Shown here one piece after another: positions 1-8,508 of a DNA stretch of 34,491 bases (within the stretch, counting starts at the first letter, position 1; each line of letters starts with the position of its first letter). This DNA comes from Nanobdellota archaeon (lineage in GTDB: Archaea > Nanobdellota > Nanobdellia > Woesearchaeales > GW2011-AR4), in NCBI GenBank assembly GCA_022564635.1, contig JADFLA010000008.1, positions 1 to 34,491 on the forward strand. Direction: 5' to 3'. The translations under genes were made by a program, and so were the position numbers. The notes under the pieces were generated by a model. That model saw nothing but the letters and a program-made list of their open reading frames with translations, made no database searches and was not told where the DNA came from.

Positions 1-2
1 AT

Positions 3-602
3 ATTTTTCCTAAGAATTATGGTAAAAAATTAGGATGTAAAACTGATGTTCTCTTTCTTATTAAGAAAAAACTTTCTAAAAAAGAAATCCAAAAGAAGAT
101 TCTTTCTTCTGATTTAATATATGTTGGTGGCGGAAATACCTTGAAAATGATGCGAATTTGGAGACGCTTAGGAGTGGATAAGCTTCTTAAAAAAGCTTGT
201 AACAAAGGAATAGTTTTGTCAGGACTTAGCGCTGGTTCAATTTGCTGGTTTAGTTACGGGCATAGCGACTCAATGAGTTTTTATAATCCCAAAAGTTGGA
301 AATATATCAAGGTAAAAGGCCTGGGTTTTATAGAATCCATTCACTGTCCTCATTTTAATGGCAAGACACTGGGCAAGAGCAGAAAAAGGGACTTTGCCAG
401 ATTTATGAAAAAACACAGTAGTATAGGTTTGGGTATTGACAACTGTTGCGCTGTAGAATTTGTAGATAATAAGTATCGAGTAATATCCTCCAAGAAGAAT
501 GCAAATGCGTACAAGGTATATAAAAAAAAAGGCAAGATTATTATCAAAAAAATAGAGAAAAAGAAAGAATATACTCCAATAGAAACGTTAATAAAAAGAT
601 AA
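3..602 (+). CDS. Peptidase E-like S51 family serine peptidase, 5' truncated
   Basis: The frame is open from the window edge, so the N-terminus is missing; 199 residues remain. The segment VGGGNTLKMM followed by LSGLSAGSICWF (about residues 70-83) is the S51 signature, with the nucleophile serine in SAGS. HCPHF and GIDNCCAVEF lie where the family carries its histidine and a conserved acidic stretch. Known S51 members are cytoplasmic peptidases, among them Asp-X dipeptidases and cyanophycinases; the specificity here cannot be told. The C-terminus is lysine-rich. The stop codon abuts sequence of very different character from base 603, so the downstream neighbour is probably not its natural one. 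Family call fairly sure, source organism uncertain. Confidence 0.72.
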   Translation: MFPKNYGKKLGCKTDVLFLIKKKLSKKEIQKKILSSDLIYVGGGNTLKMMRIWRRLGVDKLLKKACNKGIVLSGLSAGSICWFSYGHSDSMSFYNPKSWKYIKVKGLGFIESIHCPHFNGKTLGKSRKRDFARFMKKHSSIGLGIDNCCAVEFVDNKYRVISSKKNANAYKVYKKKGKIIIKKIEKKKEYTPIETLIKR

Positions 603-948
603 TATTATTCTTGGGCTTACGGTTCGAAATGTAAATTCACCAAATATCAGCGCCGACGATAAATCGTTACCGCCAAGTATTCGGCTGGGATTGTTTTACC
701 TTCCCGCAAATAATATTAAGGTGATCGCAGAGTATCAAAAAGAGGAAAATATTGGTGATATTCTTCGGGTTGGCACAGAAATAGAGTTGTATCCGTCACA
801 GTTTTTGAGGTTAGGCGTTTCGAATAATCCATCAATTATTTCTATGGGATTCGGGCTTACGTCAAATGGGATCACAATAGATTATTCAGCAGTCACTCAC
901 CAATTCCTCGGTACTACGCAAAACATTTCATTTGGTTTCACATTTTGA
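603..948 (+). CDS. C-terminal fragment of a Bacteroidota-type outer-membrane beta-barrel protein
   Basis: This frame has no convincing start; it is open through base 601 and is cut at the left. The product has alternating hydrophobic/polar strands (RVGTEIELYPSQFLRLGVS, then ISMGFGLTSNGITIDYS) and ends in ISFGFTF. A terminal phenylalanine strand of this kind is typical of outer-membrane barrels. Archaea of the kind suggested by the core genes have no such membrane. The codons are clearly less AT-biased than those of flanking genes. Its stop overlaps a TTG start of the next gene (TTGA), a normal bacterial operon arrangement. Probably a misjoined or transferred bacterial piece. The exact protein is not identified. 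Confidence 0.55.
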
Positions 949-1613
949 ATCGTACCCCAATATTGATCGCAGCGATAATATTTTTACTAAATACGGGCTC
1001 ACTTTTTGGTCAGGATTTTGAATTCGAAAGTTACATAAATTCTGATTCGGAGATAGAAGGAGCTTCCGATCTCTATGACTATCTTGAAGAATTGGTCAGA
1101 GAATCCATTAATTTGAATGATGCCTCATTAGAAAAATTAAAACAAAGCAAGCAATTTAAGGATTTAAATAATAAAAATAAAGATATCTACTTCTCATATG
1201 CATTAATAATGTTAGAAAATAACAAAAGTGGGCCATGGCAGCTTGGTTTTTATCAGAAATCAACAGATAAAATAATAACTTTTATAGTGGATAAAGATGA
1301 AATAAAAATGGAAAAAGAAGAAGATATATTCAAAAAACCTGGAATGGAAGTAAAAAAGGTAGATATTGAGAAAGCAAAAATCCCCTATACTCAAATATTA
1401 AAAACAGCAGAAGAATTTCAAAAAAAACAATATTCAAAGGAATTAGTAAGCAAAACAATTGCTATATTGCAAAACATTAATGAATATGGAAACATTTGGA
1501 ATATAACTGGTATAACCCATTCATTTAAAACATTAAATATGAAAATAAATGCAGAAAATGGAAAAATAATAAACCATAATTTAGAATCATTGATGAGTTT
1601 AGTCAAGAAATAA
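945..1613 (+). CDS. Apparent chimeric ORF: bacterial secreted HHH protein start fused to an archaeal-like tail
   Basis: The TTG start overlaps the preceding stop. Residues 1-23 form a signal peptide ending in LFGQ. Residues 43-65 (DYLEELVRESINLNDASLEKL) resemble the opening of ComEA-like helix-hairpin-helix proteins common in Bacteroidota. From about residue 62 (base 1130) the composition shifts to lysine/isoleucine-rich AT-biased codons. The tail (WQLGFYQKSTDKIITFIVDK, an IFKKPG turn, KINAENGKI near the end) looks like a small DPANN-type extracytoplasmic domain of PepSY-like flavour. No helix-hairpin-helix domain is completed. The most economical reading is an in-frame accidental joining of two genes, not a real fusion protein. 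Confidence 0.5.
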   Translation: MNRTPILIAAIIFLLNTGSLFGQDFEFESYINSDSEIEGASDLYDYLEELVRESINLNDASLEKLKQSKQFKDLNNKNKDIYFSYALIMLENNKSGPWQLGFYQKSTDKIITFIVDKDEIKMEKEEDIFKKPGMEVKKVDIEKAKIPYTQILKTAEEFQKKQYSKELVSKTIAILQNINEYGNIWNITGITHSFKTLNMKINAENGKIINHNLESLMSLVKK

Positions 1614-1630
1614 TATTAAATTCTGGTTCT

Positions 1631-1717
1631 ATAGTGGCGCAACTAAATAATTGAGCATAATTATTGCGCCACTATGTTAGAGAACACAAACTATTTTGCT
1701 CAATTATTTGTGTTCTC
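1631..1717. other. Two adjacent perfect hairpins with complementary loops
   Basis: Bases 1631-1642 pair perfectly with 1664-1675 (12 bp, 21-base loop). Bases 1680-1690 pair perfectly with 1707-1717 (11 bp, 16-base loop). Ten bases of loop 1 (TAATTGAGCA, 1648-1657) are the exact reverse complement of 1697-1706 in loop 2, so a kissing-loop complex, or a cruciform pair in DNA, is possible. It lies between the end of the chimeric ORF and the dut promoter. No protein is encoded. Function unknown; terminator, processing signal or mobile-element relic are all open. Confidence 0.6.
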
Positions 1718-1769
1718 AGCTATATATAAAATAAATAATTTTCTAACCTATATTTTCAATTTCCATATT

Positions 1770-1782
1770 CTTTAAATATAAG
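1770..1782 (+). promoter_or_regulatory. TATA-like box for dut
   Basis: CTTTAAATATAAG lies about 35 bases before the chosen dut ATG. Archaeal start sites usually fall about 25 bases after the box, giving a short leader of roughly ten bases. Confidence 0.45.
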
Positions 1783-1813
1783 TTTGTTAATGGAATTTCT
1801 GGTTTCTATAAAA

Positions 1814-2245
1814 ATGTCAATTACTATAAAGATGCAAAAAATCTCTGATCTTCCTTTACCTACTTATGCCCATAAAGGAGATTCAGGAATAGATATTTAC
1901 GCTGCAGAAGAATATGATTTAAAGCCAATGGAACGAAAATTAATACCAACAGGATTAAAATTAGAAATTCCTCATGGTTATGAAGGACAGGTGAGGCCAA
2001 AATCTGGTTTAGCTATAAACCACGGAATAAGTCATGCAAATGCTGTTGGTACTATAGACAGCTCCTATAGAGGAGAAATAAAAGTTCCTTTAATCAATCT
2101 CAGCGATAAAACTTATAGAATTGGAAAAGGAAAAAAAATTGGCCAGCTTATATTCGCTAAGGTTGAGGAAGCAATATTTGAAGAAGTGGAAGAATTAAGC
2201 AATACAACAAGAAATGATTCAGGTTTCGGTAGTACAGGTCTTTAA
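1814..2245 (+). CDS. dut: Trimeric dUTP diphosphatase
   Basis: Hydrolyses dUTP to dUMP and pyrophosphate, keeping uracil out of DNA and supplying dUMP for dTMP synthesis. The trimeric dUTPase motifs are present: the substrate region GDSGIDIYA, motif 2 RPKSGLAI, motif 3 GTIDSSYRGEI with the catalytic aspartate, motif 4 GKKIGQLIFAKVE, and the C-terminal P-loop-like NDSGFGSTGL. With the ATG at 1814 the protein is 143 residues, normal for the family. An upstream ATG at 1784 would add ten poorly placed residues and overlaps the TATA box region. The tmk gene for the next kinase step of dTTP synthesis lies about 0.5 kb away on the other strand. Confidence 0.93.
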   Translation: MSITIKMQKISDLPLPTYAHKGDSGIDIYAAEEYDLKPMERKLIPTGLKLEIPHGYEGQVRPKSGLAINHGISHANAVGTIDSSYRGEIKVPLINLSDKTYRIGKGKKIGQLIFAKVEEAIFEEVEELSNTTRNDSGFGSTGL

Positions 2246-2257
2246 AAGAGGTGAAAA

Positions 2258-2356
2258 ATGCCAGTAAGTTATAAAACAATGCAGAAAAACAAGAAGTTAG
2301 ATGAGTTTGCAGCAGAAAAAAAAGATGAAGCAGAGGATGAAGAGGAGGACGATTGA
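2258..2356 (+). CDS. Small acidic protein (32 residues)
   Basis: ATG at 2258 is preceded at good spacing by GAGGTGA, a strong archaeal ribosome binding site, 12 bases after the dut stop. The product starts MPVSYKTMQKNKKLDEF and ends in an almost purely acidic tail (EAEDEEEDD). A basic N-terminal half joined to an acidic tail could be a small nucleic-acid- or chaperone-associated protein, but that is speculation. The ribosome binding site and co-directional spacing are the main support. No family recognised. Confidence 0.55.
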   Translation: MPVSYKTMQKNKKLDEFAAEKKDEAEDEEEDD

Positions 2357-2420
2357 TTATTACTCTAAAGTAGTTCATTATATAAAGGTTTAAATACTAG
2401 TTTTTGCCCCTATTTCTAAA

Positions 2421-2768
2421 ATGAACCTTTTCAATAACAAAAGATCAGAAATCGTCACTATAATCCTAATTATAATAATAATTACAATAGCTTTAGGATG
2501 GTTAATTAATTTAGGATCTAGAGAATGCAGGTCAAATGCTCAATGTGATAGTGGTTATTACTGTGGAAGCGATTTCTCATGCCATCAGGTTCCTACAATT
2601 GAAAAGACTGTGGTAAAAAATAACCTCGTAGTACCTTCAATAATTATAGGGATTGCAATTATAATTGCTGCAATAGTATTGAAGTCGGAAAAATTTTCTT
2701 TTAAAAAAGATGCTACACAAGAAAAAAATCAGGAGAAACCCTATAAAAATCCCTTAAAAATACCCTAA
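2421..2768 (+). CDS. Small membrane protein with a cysteine-rich external loop
   Basis: 115 residues. Two hydrophobic helices (about residues 11-32 and 71-87) bracket a loop with four cysteines, CRSNAQCDSGYYCGSDFSC. The cysteine spacing resembles small disulfide-bonded domains found in other DPANN surface proteins. The loop is probably outside and both ends inside. The C-terminus is lysine-rich (KDATQEKNQEKPYKNP). The stop overlaps the convergent tmk stop by 4 bases. Function unknown. Confidence 0.65.
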   Translation: MNLFNNKRSEIVTIILIIIIITIALGWLINLGSRECRSNAQCDSGYYCGSDFSCHQVPTIEKTVVKNNLVVPSIIIGIAIIIAAIVLKSEKFSFKKDATQEKNQEKPYKNPLKIP

Positions 2769-3382
2769 ACTACCTTATTAACCTCTTCTCTCATATCCTC
2801 AAAAACTTCATTCATGTCTTTAGAAGCGTCTATTACCCTTATATTGTCATTTAAGAACTTAGGAAGCTCTAAAAACTTCTCTCTTAACTTGTTCATAAAC
2901 CCAATCTGTTCAAATTTCTCTTTTTTTCTTGTCTTTATTCTTTCCAAAGCAATTTCTGGTTTAATGTCCAATATAAAAGCAATATCTGGTTTCAGGAATT
3001 CTTTATTCAACTCAACAAGCATCTTTATGTCTAGGCCTTGTGTGGCTTGGAAAGCAATAGTTGAGTAATAATACCTGTCACTTATGACTATATTTGCCTC
3101 ATGGCCATTTGATTTGTTTAGGAAAGGAATAATGGTATTTTTCAAATGCTCTTCCCTGTCTTTTATAAATAACTCAAGCATCTTATCAGAATTTATATTT
3201 GGGTCACTCTCATTTGCTAAAATATCTCTTATTTCTTTCCCATATTTACTATTTGATGGTTCCCTTGTCATCAAAATATTATATTTATCATTCTTTGAAA
3301 GATAATCATGCAAAAGCTTCACCATCTCACTCTTGCCACTGCCGTCCATACCATCCAAAACAATAAAAATCGCTTTGACCAT
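2765..3382 (-). CDS. tmk: Thymidylate kinase (dTMP kinase)
   Basis: Phosphorylates dTMP to dTDP with ATP. The P-loop is at residues 11-18 (GMDGSGKS). The DRYYYSTIAFQATQG stretch matches the dTMP-binding DR(Y/F)xxSTxAYQ motif. EIALERIKTRKKEKFE corresponds to the LID region. The length of 205 residues is typical. It converges on the small membrane protein gene with a 4-base overlap. A TATA-like AT-rich run lies about 25 bases before the start, suggesting a leaderless transcript. Confidence 0.93.
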   Translation of the reverse strand: MVKAIFIVLDGMDGSGKSEMVKLLHDYLSKNDKYNILMTREPSNSKYGKEIRDILANESDPNINSDKMLELFIKDREEHLKNTIIPFLNKSNGHEANIVISDRYYYSTIAFQATQGLDIKMLVELNKEFLKPDIAFILDIKPEIALERIKTRKKEKFEQIGFMNKLREKFLELPKFLNDNIRVIDASKDMNEVFEDMREEVNKVV

Positions 3383-3507
3383 ATAAATTTAGAAAAATAT
3401 TCAATTTATTAATTTTGTGGAAAATAATGGAAATAAACATATAAAAATTTAGAAAAAGTTTGCAGTAAATTAAATAAAAATTTCTTAAGGTAGTAAAAAT
3501 AACAAAA

Positions 3508-3523
3508 TTTATATATTTATATA
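3508..3523 (+). promoter_or_regulatory. TATA box for the 3538 gene
   Basis: TTTATATATTTATATA is centred about 23 bases before the ATG at 3538, as expected for a leaderless archaeal transcript. Confidence 0.6.
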
Positions 3524-3537
3524 GGTTTCGATCTAAT

Positions 3538-4011
3538 ATGGTGGAAGCAAAATTAGTGACATATCTGGTTGACGCAAGTCAACGTGTTAATTCAATCGGG
3601 GATACTATTTCAAGAAAATCAGTCATTGCGTTATATGTTCAATCCGAAGAACTTCTTGTTCGTACCAATGAGAGAAGGAATTATCTAAGATTCCATGATC
3701 CTTTGGATCAACAGTACGAAGTTTTAATGGGGCAACAAGCACAAGCTACCTATAATGGTTTGTTAGAGCAATTAGTAATAGACCACGCAAAATCACACTC
3801 TAGAATTGATCCAAAAGAAGATACTGAGGTTTCTGACTCATATGCGGCTTTTGTTAAGAGTCTTTACCAAAAGGACATTGAAGTTCCCGATGTATTTATA
3901 GCTTGGGCTAAGTCTGTTCACCTAGCTAAGAATCCACCGCAAGAGATTTTAGATATTTTACCTTCTCGTAATGGTGTTATTCTGTTTCAGTTACAGTCAG
4001 AGACAGATTGA
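3538..4011 (+). CDS. Hypothetical soluble protein
   Basis: 157 residues with no signal peptide or membrane segment. The sequence looks mostly helical, with charged and glutamine-rich stretches (DPLDQQYEVLMGQQAQATYNG). It lacks the heavy lysine bias of neighbouring genes and ends LPSRNGVILFQLQSETD. The well-placed TATA box supports expression. No motif or family recognised. The surrounding spaces (3383-3537 and 4012-4116) contain nothing else convincing. Confidence 0.6.
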   Translation: MVEAKLVTYLVDASQRVNSIGDTISRKSVIALYVQSEELLVRTNERRNYLRFHDPLDQQYEVLMGQQAQATYNGLLEQLVIDHAKSHSRIDPKEDTEVSDSYAAFVKSLYQKDIEVPDVFIAWAKSVHLAKNPPQEILDILPSRNGVILFQLQSETD

Positions 4012-4116
4012 TAATTCTTCCAGACTTAAGTATTCAAGATCAATTCTACCAGAATCTCATAATCTAAGACCAATGACAGTATCGCAATAATAATTGATAA
4101 TTAAGATACTTTAGAA

Positions 4117-5184
4117 TTATTTAGCAAACTTCTCCGCACTTTTTCTTTCGTAATATAGATCCTTAATATCTTGATAAACTTTGGCTTTCTTTTTTGGCTC
4201 TAGATCATTATACGTCCTCATTACCTCTATATAAATTCTTTTTACCTCATCAAACTTGAAGTCCATTAAAGCTAACCTTGCCTTGTGCATCTTTTCTTCT
4301 ATTAACTCAACATAATCTATTTTATCATAAGTCCTTGGCATTACCTCTGGTGTTTCTATTTTCTCCTTAACTTTCTCTTTTTTCTTCCACAATCTTTTTA
4401 CAATAGAGGGTCTCTTTTTTACCTTCATACCTTGAATAGCCTTTTGTATCTCTTCCTCAGCACTTGCAAGCTCTGGCTTTTCTATCTCTTTTTCAATTTC
4501 CTCTAACTCTGGAATCTCCAATTTTTCTTCTTTAATCTTTTTTATTTGTTTTGGTGCTATTTCTTCTAACTCCTTTTCAAGCTCTAAATCAACCTCTTTC
4601 TTGCCAAAGAGCCCTAAAAATGATTTCTTTTTTGGAATTTCTTTTATTTGTTTTTCTTCTTTTATCCTTTTTTCATCTTCCTTCTTTTTTAACTCCAATT
4701 CCTTTTGCTTTCTTTTTTCAGCCTCTCTCTGTTGTCTTCCTTCTTCCTTTTTCTTCTTAATTTCCAATTCTTTTTCCTTTTGTTTTTCTGTTTCCCTTCT
4801 TTTCTTCTCAAGTTCTCTTTGTACCTTTGCATTTTCTTTTCTCTTTATTATCTCTCTTTTTTCTTTTTCAGTCTTAACCAAACCTAAACCACGAAAGAAA
4901 TTAAAAACCTGTTTTCTCCTAGCCTTACTTTTTTCTTTTCTTATGTTTTCCTTTCTGATTCTTTCCTTCTCTCTTTCTTCTTCCTTCCTTCCTTTTCCTT
5001 CCTTTTTTTTCCTAAGCTCAATCTGTCTTTGTTTTGCTTTTTCTTCTATTTCCTTTATTTTTTCATCTTCTTCTTTACTTTCTTTCCCAATCTCAGGAAA
5101 AGGCGGCGGAGGTGGTAATATATCTAGGTCATCATCCTTTTTACCAAAAATACCAGAAATAATAATTAAATACCTTAATAACAT
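4117..5184 (-). CDS. Highly charged coiled-coil protein with proline stretch
   Basis: 355 residues. The start is fixed by the ribosome binding site GGGGTGA a few bases upstream. A short hydrophobic N-terminus (LLRYLIIISGIFG) is followed by a run of six prolines, then about 200 residues of Lys/Glu/Arg repeats predicted as coiled coil. Two copies of a short Gly-Leu-rich element interrupt it (FFRGLGLVKTEK and FLGLFGKKEVD). The final 60 residues form a more ordinary helical domain (ARLALMDFKFDEVKRIYIEV, then DLYYERKSAEKFAK). The pattern suggests a DPANN cytoskeletal or scaffold-like protein anchored or docked by its ends. Function unknown. Confidence 0.65.
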   Translation of the reverse strand: MLLRYLIIISGIFGKKDDDLDILPPPPPFPEIGKESKEEDEKIKEIEEKAKQRQIELRKKKEGKGRKEEEREKERIRKENIRKEKSKARRKQVFNFFRGLGLVKTEKEKREIIKRKENAKVQRELEKKRRETEKQKEKELEIKKKKEEGRQQREAEKRKQKELELKKKEDEKRIKEEKQIKEIPKKKSFLGLFGKKEVDLELEKELEEIAPKQIKKIKEEKLEIPELEEIEKEIEKPELASAEEEIQKAIQGMKVKKRPSIVKRLWKKKEKVKEKIETPEVMPRTYDKIDYVELIEEKMHKARLALMDFKFDEVKRIYIEVMRTYNDLEPKKKAKVYQDIKDLYYERKSAEKFAK

Positions 5185-5307
5185 ATTTCACCCCTTTTTT
5201 AACTAGTATTTCAAAGATAATATTTAAATATTTATTATTTATATGTTCCTATTATTTTTATGTTGAAATATATTAAATAGGTTATACTAAATTGTTGGGA
5301 TACAAAC

Positions 5308-5625
5308 TCAATTATAATCCCTCCAAGTATGCTCGCATTTAGTGCATCTTAAGAACTTAGTTTCTGGTTCGTCTCCAGCTCTTGTTTGTATAGTCCAGTA
5401 AAAGGCTTCTTTATTGCCGCATTTCTCGCACTCCTCCTTGGTTTTTGGTAATATGTTTAATTTATCATTCTCTATTACCTCAACCTCTTTTTCCTTTTTG
5501 GTTAAAGTTTCAGTTATCTTTGTCTTTTCCACATTACTACCCTTATAACCACAACTACAAACAAGAACCTTTTTGCTCCCTTCCTTCTTGGGCAGCAATA
5601 CCGAACCGCACTTTGGACAAAACAT
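5308..5625 (-). CDS. tfs: Transcription factor S (TFIIS/RPB9-like cleavage factor)
   Basis: Stimulates transcript cleavage by arrested archaeal RNA polymerase. It has an N-terminal Zn ribbon (MFCPKCGS, then CSCGYKG) and a C-terminal Zn ribbon (CEKCGNKEAFYWTIQTRAGD, then CTKCEHTWRDYN). The acidic pair in RAGDEPET lies where TFIIS has its catalytic DE loop. I chose the ATG at 5625 because the family starts MFCPKCGS; a TTG 15 bases upstream is less likely. 105 residues is the usual size. Confidence 0.93.
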   Translation of the reverse strand: MFCPKCGSVLLPKKEGSKKVLVCSCGYKGSNVEKTKITETLTKKEKEVEVIENDKLNILPKTKEECEKCGNKEAFYWTIQTRAGDEPETKFLRCTKCEHTWRDYN

Positions 5626-5695
5626 CTTTAAAACCTTCAATTTTGACTCTTATTTAATAATTTATTTATTTTATTGTAAGGATTTATGGTTTTTA

Positions 5696-6301
5696 TTACG
5701 CCAAACCAATAAGTTTTAGTATTTCCACAAACCATATTTTTATGTATCCTAGTAACGGAACCCTAATAACAGCTTTTCCTATAATAATACCCTCCGTTAT
5801 ATAAGTCTCATCAAGTTCTTTGTTTTTTATTGAACCCTCATTATTATCCCCTTTTGTTTGGAAATAAATCTCGCCATTATCCTGCATTTTCTTGACAACT
5901 CTATGAATTATAGGATCTTTTCTGTTACTATTAAAAACTATCACATCCCCAATCTCAATATCTTCTGCATCTCTGCCTACTAAAAACATTATATCACCTT
6001 TATTAAAACCATTTTTTAATGAAAATGCTTCAAACTCCTCTTTGTCAATTTCATTTTCAAAATACCAATCATTATTTTTTTCCCACCATTCATCAAATCC
6101 CATTTTGTGTTCCATGCTTTCGCTAACAACAGCAACAACAGGATGACTAGTACTCAATAAAAATCCCAATCCAGGATACACAATAAATTTGATAAGAACA
6201 AAAGCCAGTATTATATTGACAATCCAGCTCCATATACTGTTATCTTCCCATATAAAGTACCATACCTTTTTAACTTGTTTCTTAACTTTCTTTTTATTCA
6301 T
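5696..6301 (-). CDS. Signal peptidase I, archaeal SEC11-like
   Basis: Membrane serine protease that removes signal peptides from secreted proteins. An N-terminal membrane helix (about 26-50) precedes VVSESMEHK with the catalytic serine at about residue 62. IIHRVV supplies the histidine that replaces lysine in archaeal/ER enzymes, and TKGDNNEG holds the conserved aspartate region. A C-terminal hydrophobic helix may be a second anchor. The ATG at 6301 has a GAGGTTT ribosome site; an upstream in-frame ATG at 6328 would add nine odd residues. Several secreted proteins encoded here (12.6, 14.8, 20.2, 24.9 kb) are potential clients. Confidence 0.88.
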   Translation of the reverse strand: MNKKKVKKQVKKVWYFIWEDNSIWSWIVNIILAFVLIKFIVYPGLGFLLSTSHPVVAVVSESMEHKMGFDEWWEKNNDWYFENEIDKEEFEAFSLKNGFNKGDIMFLVGRDAEDIEIGDVIVFNSNRKDPIIHRVVKKMQDNGEIYFQTKGDNNEGSIKNKELDETYITEGIIIGKAVIRVPLLGYIKIWFVEILKLIGLA

Positions 6302-6428
6302 AAACCTCAAAAAACAACAAGAAAGCATAAAAAGCTTTTGTTTTTAACACTATAAAACCGACTTCAATATAAAAAAACACTTCATTATTTAAACTATTAT
6401 TAATAAAAATATAATAATTGTAAATAAA

Positions 6429-6863
6429 ATGCAAATTAGGCATAATAATTATTATGAAGGAATATTGCAATTAAGGAATATAAGAGATGAAGTAGTTGAA
6501 TTTGCCATAAAAGAGGTAGAGAAAAGTGAAAATGTGCATATAGCCAAAATAAAAAAAGTGACAAATGGTATTGATATCTACATAAGCCCTCAAAAATATC
6601 TAAGAAGTCTAGGAAATAAGCTTCAAAAACGTTTTGGCGGTCAAATAATAGTAAGCACAAAACTGCATACAATAAGCAGAGTAACAGGCAGGGAACTTTA
6701 CAGAGTAAATATGCTTTTCCGCATTCCAAACTTCAAAAAAGGAGACATAATAGAATATAAAGGAGATAAAATAAAAATAATTGCAGTACATAAGAAAGTT
6801 TTTGCAAAAAATATCAAAACAGGAAAAAAACTCAATATAAGCTTTAAGGATTTATTTGGGTAG
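6429..6863 (+). CDS. NMD3-family protein lacking the N-terminal zinc region
   Basis: The core RHNNYYEGILQLR, then FGGQIIVSTKLHTISRVTGRELYRVNMLFR, is characteristic of archaeal NMD3 homologues, linked in eukaryotes to export of the 60S subunit. An SH3/OB-like end follows (FKKGDIIEYKGDKIKI). Archaeal NMD3 normally starts with CxxC zinc motifs. None is present here, and a TATA-like region just upstream of 6429 argues that this short form (144 residues) is the real gene and not a mis-called start. It probably acts on the large ribosomal subunit. Its end runs into the structured element at 6878. Confidence 0.8.
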   Translation: MQIRHNNYYEGILQLRNIRDEVVEFAIKEVEKSENVHIAKIKKVTNGIDIYISPQKYLRSLGNKLQKRFGGQIIVSTKLHTISRVTGRELYRVNMLFRIPNFKKGDIIEYKGDKIKIIAVHKKVFAKNIKTGKKLNISFKDLFG

Positions 6864-6877
6864 CCTGTTTCTACATG

Positions 6878-7041
6878 GGCATTGTTGAAAATGCAGGTGG
6901 CATCAATTCGTGAGCCTTCTTTAATTAATCATTCAAAGCGACAAGGGGGACGTCCCTTACGGGGAATGTCTCTCTTATCCAATAATATGAAAAAGGCGAA
7001 CCCGATGCCACCCGAACGATAGTGAGATTTTCAACAACGCC
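6878..7041. ncRNA. Putative structured RNA or cis-regulatory element before the riboflavin cluster
   Basis: Bases 6878-6892 pair with 7027-7041 (15 bp, one A-C mismatch). Inside, 6896-6904 pair perfectly with 7004-7012 (9 bp). Next, GCCTT 6914-6918 pairs with AAGGC 6993-6997, flanked by TGA and GA in a kink-turn-like arrangement. A G/C-rich apical region follows (AAGGG 6943-6947 with CCCTT 6954-6958). The element is conspicuously richer in G+C than its surroundings, as functional RNAs are in AT-rich genomes. It does not match the FMN riboswitch, RNase P, SRP or 5S consensus as I remember them. A TATA-like sequence exists on either side, so the strand is undecided. Confidence 0.5.
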
Positions 7042-7058
7042 TTATATGCATGGCAAAA

Positions 7059-7068
7059 CTTTATAAGG
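7059..7068 (+). promoter_or_regulatory. TATA box for the ribK cluster
   Basis: CTTTATAAGG is centred about 26 bases before the ribK ATG, predicting a leaderless transcript. If so, the structured element at 6878-7041 lies upstream of this start and would not be a classical riboswitch for it. Because the box is partly palindromic it could also drive minus-strand transcription of that element. Confidence 0.55.
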
Positions 7069-7089
7069 CTAATAATCCTACTAATCTAC

Positions 7090-8463
<1,374 letters not shown>

Positions 8464-8508
8464 ATTAATAATCAATAATCAAAAAATTGTAATAAAAAAT
8501 AATGCAAA

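Noticed and set aside
945-1613. Genuine helix-hairpin-helix protein fused to an archaeal domain
   Set aside because: The helix-hairpin-helix part breaks off inside its first helix exactly where codon usage changes, so a joining artefact fits better.
4601-5206. 201-residue plus-strand serine/phenylalanine-rich ORF
   Set aside because: Antisense shadow of the charged protein at 4117-5184, which has a good ribosome site and sensible domain order.
6878-7041. FMN riboswitch, RNase P RNA, SRP RNA or 5S rRNA
   Set aside because: The conserved FMN-riboswitch, RNase P P4 and SRP loop sequences are absent. The short CCACCCGAAC resemblance to 5S rRNA is contradicted by the long P1/P2 pairing and wrong spacing.
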